Shown here piece by piece: positions 60,540-64,000 of a stretch of DNA of 64,000 nucleotides. The stretch covers positions 16,838,204-16,902,203 of the forward strand of contig OZ029921.1 of NCBI GenBank assembly GCA_964023275.1, read 5' to 3'. The notes below the pieces were generated by a model. It had not been told where the DNA came from. It did no database searches and saw only the letters and a list, made by a program, of their open reading frames with translations. Origin of the DNA: Norana najaformis. Lineage: Eukaryota; Annelida; Clitellata; Crassiclitellata; Hormogastridae. The translations under genes and the position numbers were made by a program. Position 1 is the first letter of the stretch. Every line of letters starts with the position of its first letter.

Positions 60540-60976
60540 GCGCTCGGGGAATTCTTTGCTCTGGCCACGCACGACCAAATGAAAGCGCGGTCTGCCTCTG
60601 TTGAATGGTTTTCACTGTGACTGAGACCCCGCAGGAACTTCAGAGTCCCGCCCCAGCAGGTGGGGGATAGAAGGGCCGGGGTGGTTCAGCCTGCTAAATA
60701 GTCCGCACTCTGCATGCAGCCCCTCTGCCAAAGTTGGCCTCGCATCGCAGAGGAGGCCTTCGTAACTTGAGCATCGCGTCGTATGCGCAGGCGCAGTGAC
60801 TATTCAGGAGCGAAATGTGGCGTGCGCGTAGTACGTCGTATTGTGTTGTTGCAGCGTATTGCACTGTTCTGCTATAGTCGCGGGTTACCTGCGTGTCGGA
60901 TACGTGGATTGGACGGTATTTTCGCTCGTTATCCGGGTAGAATTTCACTAAAACACCCGCAGTATACGATTAAACG
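60540..60976 (+). promoter_or_regulatory. CpG-rich promoter and 5' UTR of afadin
   Basis: Many CpGs between 60770 and 60950 (GCGTCGTATGCGCAGGCGCA, GGCGTGCGCGTAGTACGTCG), unlike the surrounding AT-rich DNA. TGCGCAGGCGCA at 60784-60795 is one base off the NRF-1 palindrome. A consensus donor GTAAGT at 60487 could end an alternative leader exon. The TSS is not determined. Confidence 0.5.
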
Positions 60977-61078
60977 ATGGATTATACGTTGGAAGAAAGA
61001 CGTAGGCAGCTGTACCGACAGATCCAAGAATGGAATCAGAACCGTTTGGACTTGTTTGCCATCAGCGAACCAAACCAG
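60977..61078 (+). CDS. AFDN: Afadin/canoe, first coding exon (partial gene)
   Basis: 34 residues: MDYTLEERRRQLYRQIQEWN, QNRLDLFAISEPNQ. Human afadin and fly canoe begin with an acidic/basic helix followed by WNANRLDLFEISQP (or WNANRLDLFALSEP) just before the first Ras-association domain, and this matches closely. Afadin links nectins and RAP GTPases to F-actin at adherens junctions. The ATG is fixed by an in-frame TAA two codons upstream (60971-60973). Donor CAG|GTAAGC, phase 0. The next exon, which should start with a DLEFHGVMRF-like block, was not seen before 64000, so intron 1 is over 2.9 kb. Confidence 0.88.
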
Positions 61079-61467
61079 GTAAGCGGCGTATGTCCGTGTG
61101 TGTACGTGCTCGCGAGTGTATACCAACGGTGTATACACATATTGTAAGCATGGACGCTTATGCTTGTAGGTTTTGCCATGTGGCTTCAATGCTAGGCGTT
61201 TATTGGCCGTGTGAAGAAATATTTAGATTGGCGGGGAACACAGTCAGTTGTTTGGTGAAATTAAAGATCTTGTACGTAAACAGCAACACTTGCCAGAAAT
61301 AATTGGGATGCATTAATTAAATTTTGCCTATAGTAAGCTGACTTCAATATGGCGGTGGCTGTAAATTTTGTTCTCGTAATTTGTGTCACTTGAGTGGAGG
61401 CCTTGTATGCCTACAGCTTAGACAAAGGTTATGGATTATTGTCTGAGAGTCATGTAGTAGTAGTTCC

Positions 61468-61560
61468 AATGTTTAACGACATCTTATGGCATCAAAGGTC
61501 GTTGACGTTGCCCTCCTCCTTTATCCAGGCTTGGGACCGGCACTACCCTGCTAAAGGCAG
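61468..61560 (+). repeat. Dispersed 'TTTAACGACGTC' repeat, copy 2
   Basis: AATGTTTAACGACATCTTAT, GGCATCAAAGGTCGTTGACG, then TCCTTTATCCAGGCTTGGGA. Aligns with 59480-59545. Confidence 0.6.
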
Positions 61561-61734
61561 TGAACAGTAGGGTTATATAACTTAGTATCGGCGTGAACTG
61601 GGAAATGAATGCCAAATCGTGTGATGCACAGGCTTCATATCCAAGATCTCGGGATTCATCCATTGCTGGCCCAAGAGTCGAAGAACAGGAAACGAGTGCT
61701 ACCTCTGCGTCCCACAGTGTGATGTAGGAGACTT

Positions 61735-62250
61735 TAATCGTAACTGTAATTGTAAACTCGAGATTTCTACAGCACCCAACGAAGGCTAAGTTGTGGGAAC
61801 CAGCTTCTTCACAGGCGCTCAGTCAAAACAAAATTGATAGGCCGGAAGGGTCAGAATCGGCTTAAGGCCCAACAGTCAGGCAACCAGACAGTCATATGGC
61901 TACAGTGGATGGTGTTTGGAATTGGAGTGGAAAGAGAGATAAATGGAAATTGGAGTGGAAAGAGAGATAAAGGGAAGAGGAAGAATCAGGATAAGATTTG
62001 TGGAAGAGGAGCGTTTTCAGTTTTGAGCAAAAGACCTGTTCTGAGATTGCAAGGAGTGAAGTGTTGGTGAGTTCGTATGATGGGTCAGATAATTTTCCTA
62101 ATTCTGGTGGCAGCCATAGGTAAGGAGCAATTTCCAAGCTTTAAGGATGAGGTGACAGGAGGGCCGAGAAGTTTTAGGGTAGAAGAAGAGTGTGTTGAAT
62201 AGAGTGGTTGGTTTGTAAATAACTGATGAAGATAGGAGCGTTCGGAGAAT
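61735..62250 (-). mobile_element. CR1/L2-like LINE, C-terminus plus tail, reverse
   Basis: The - strand reads PYLWLPPELGKLSDPSYELT, then VFCSKLKTLLFHKSYPDSSS, the 3' UTR and the TTACGATTA tail (61738-61755 on the + strand as TCGTAACTGTAATTGTAA). The upstream part, ATCTTCATCAGTTATTTACA, is shared with 1320-1345 on the + strand. Confidence 0.88.
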
Positions 62251-64000
62251 TGAAGTGTGTTATAGGTAAGCGTAAGTCTATATGTTCAGGTATTTTAAGC
62301 CATTGCGGTAAAGAAAGAACTAATGCAGTCAGCAAAAATTTTTAATAAAATGCTGGGAATTTGGTGCATTGGGAAAATGATTTTGTAAAGACAGCACTGG
62401 ATAGGCTTCTTAAGCTGTTAGCTTACATTTGGTAAGTTGCAAAACATCAGAAGGTTATTGACTGTGTCTCAAGTAGAGATTGGGCAAAGGTAAATTGATT
62501 TGAAGTGCTGTCCGTATAAACCAGATCATTTGCATGAGAGGTTATGGTGATTGGTGATTATATTCACTTACGATCAACATTTTCTTTGATAGCCAATCTG
62601 TCAAACGCTATAAAGATATTGCAAAGGTCTCTAAATTGTATTGTTTGACTCTAAGGGTCTTTGTGGTAACATGTCCTAACATGACATAACATGTTCCTTT
62701 ATGTGTTTCAAATTAGTTGTGAATAAGTGCCTTAGCTGAATTAGCTGTTTCTTGTTGATTCAGTTTAACCTTTTCTTTACTGAAGACATGTAAATGTCAA
62801 GATACATAGGCACTTAAAAATGTCTCTTCTGTGCTGCTAGTTTTTTTATTCAGGAGTCTAAGAGCAGGTCTTTATAAACGCAGGGTGCTAAACTTCTCCA
62901 AGGCTCTGAACTCTCTTTTCAGCCATAAATAAGTACCATGATGAGAAATAAGTGAGAAGCTGATGAAAAATTCAGGTCTGTTACATAGTCTGGAGTAGTT
63001 CTAATATAAATGCACTGACTTAAGTTCGCCAAAAGAGGCAGCCATGAGTTACTGAAAGAGGCAGCCATGAGTATGAAGTGTTGGGGGACTTTATTTTTCT
63101 TTGCCTTGGCATATGAGGGAGGGTAGCTGATTTTCCTGCCAACAGTGTACGTTCATTGTACTGTCAGTTTATTGCTGAGTTCACTAGGAGATACAAGTGG
63201 AGCAGAAATCTTGAAACATTGTACTGCCCTGGTGGGGAATTGACCTCTGGGTTGACCTCAGGCCAGCTTGCTATTCAATGGACTGTTGTACACCCCTGAA
63301 CTTCTGTCTAAAAATCTGGCCATTGCTTACTGCCTCAGTTGTTGAATTCTTTGCTTCAAATCAGTGGCAGTAACAGTGATCAGTGATCAAGAAATCCTCT
63401 GATCCAGTAGAATGACCTGTGTAGAATTGCAGATGCTTATTAGACTACAAAACTAGGCCTCTGTTCAGGCATTGAGTTCACAAGGAGTAAATATTTACCG
63501 CTGAATAAGAAATTTGGAAAACACTCAGACTGATCTGATGAGATTAATCTATTGAGTCCTTGACAGCAATATTCTTTTGGGCCCATAGCAGTTCACCAGA
63601 TGCAACCAGTGGCATATGATGGCTCGCTGTGGGCCCAATGACAGCGACTGTCTGGGATGGTACTGGTGGGTAGAGAATTGCAGACAACTAAAGTTTCTTG
63701 ACCACAGCAGGTGGTAATGGATGCTCAGTAGTGACAAATCCTATTCTGTAAACTGTACAAGCCTTAAAGGGCTGTCCTCATGTTGTAAATTACTGCACAA
63801 TGAGTTTATTAGACTATGCCATAAAGTGAGGATTTGACTACTCAATTGGCTGCTGACTACTGGATAGATAGAGTAACCCTTAGAATGCTGTGCCATTTTT
63901 ACTATATATTTCTTCAGAAGTAAAAAGAAACATGCTTCATTAGCTTGATATTATATGCAAATTTAGGCTGTTATCAGTGCATTATTTTGAAATAAGTTGT

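Larger units (their letters stand above)
61079..64000 (+). other. Afadin intron 1 (incomplete)
   Basis: From donor GTAAGC at 61079 to the window edge. Holds the TTTAACGAC repeat, a reverse LINE and a possible reverse SINE head at about 63225-63285 (GAATTGACCTCTGGGTTGAC). No exon was recognised. Confidence 0.6.

Noticed and set aside
60783..61082. A 99-codon + frame over the afadin 5' end
   Set aside because: It overlaps the afadin exon in another frame. The conserved afadin start peptide is in the frame beginning at 60977.

Overview
This window is animal nuclear DNA from a bilaterian invertebrate. The evidence is intron-split genes with GT/AG boundaries, a CpG-rich 5' end, abundant tRNA-derived SINEs, many 5'-truncated non-LTR retrotransposons (LINEs) and long minisatellites. 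The neuropeptide-receptor type and repeat style fit a lophotrochozoan such as a mollusc, annelid or brachiopod. That placement is an inference; nothing in the window proves it.

Three protein-coding genes can be supported. (1) An FMRFamide-receptor-like GPCR on the + strand, in two coding exons (31549-32187 and 36082-36828). They join in phase 0 across a 3.9 kb repeat-filled intron and give about 461 residues. (2) A CD2AP/CIN85 (SH3KBP1)-family adaptor on the - strand. I assembled it from ten coding exons (56317 down to 44576) whose phases all agree. It encodes SH3-B, SH3-C, proline-rich linkers, a HLTANR...PSRRPP segment and the C-terminal coiled coil, about 505 residues. The first SH3 domain was not found. 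(3) The first coding exon of afadin/canoe (60977-61078, + strand), with an in-frame stop just upstream of its ATG. The rest of this gene lies to the right of the window. Genes 2 and 3 are divergent neighbours, and both families link the actin cytoskeleton to membrane or junction complexes.

Layout. 1-31 kb is gene-poor: LINE tails, an inverted-repeat element, a 13-copy 32-bp minisatellite, SINEs and a 4.3 kb 29-bp minisatellite (14472-18752). That array has no stop in any - strand frame, so it mimics a 1460-residue protein. 31-37 kb is the GPCR. 37-44.5 kb has no recognisable exon and may include the 3' UTR of the CD2AP-like gene. 44.5-57.8 kb is the CD2AP-like gene, whose introns hold LINE fragments and a 2.2 kb internally deleted piggyBac element with intact TTAA target-site duplications. 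57.8-61.1 kb is the divergent intergenic and promoter zone. 61.1-64 kb is afadin intron 1.

The commonest repeat is one CR1/L2-like LINE family with at least eight copies, in both orientations. All are 5' truncated, and those that retain the tail end in a TTACGA-type tandem. Together they show the order: C-terminal RT ORF, short 3' UTR, hexamer tail. No CRISPR, bacterial operon, rRNA or convincing functional tRNA gene was seen.
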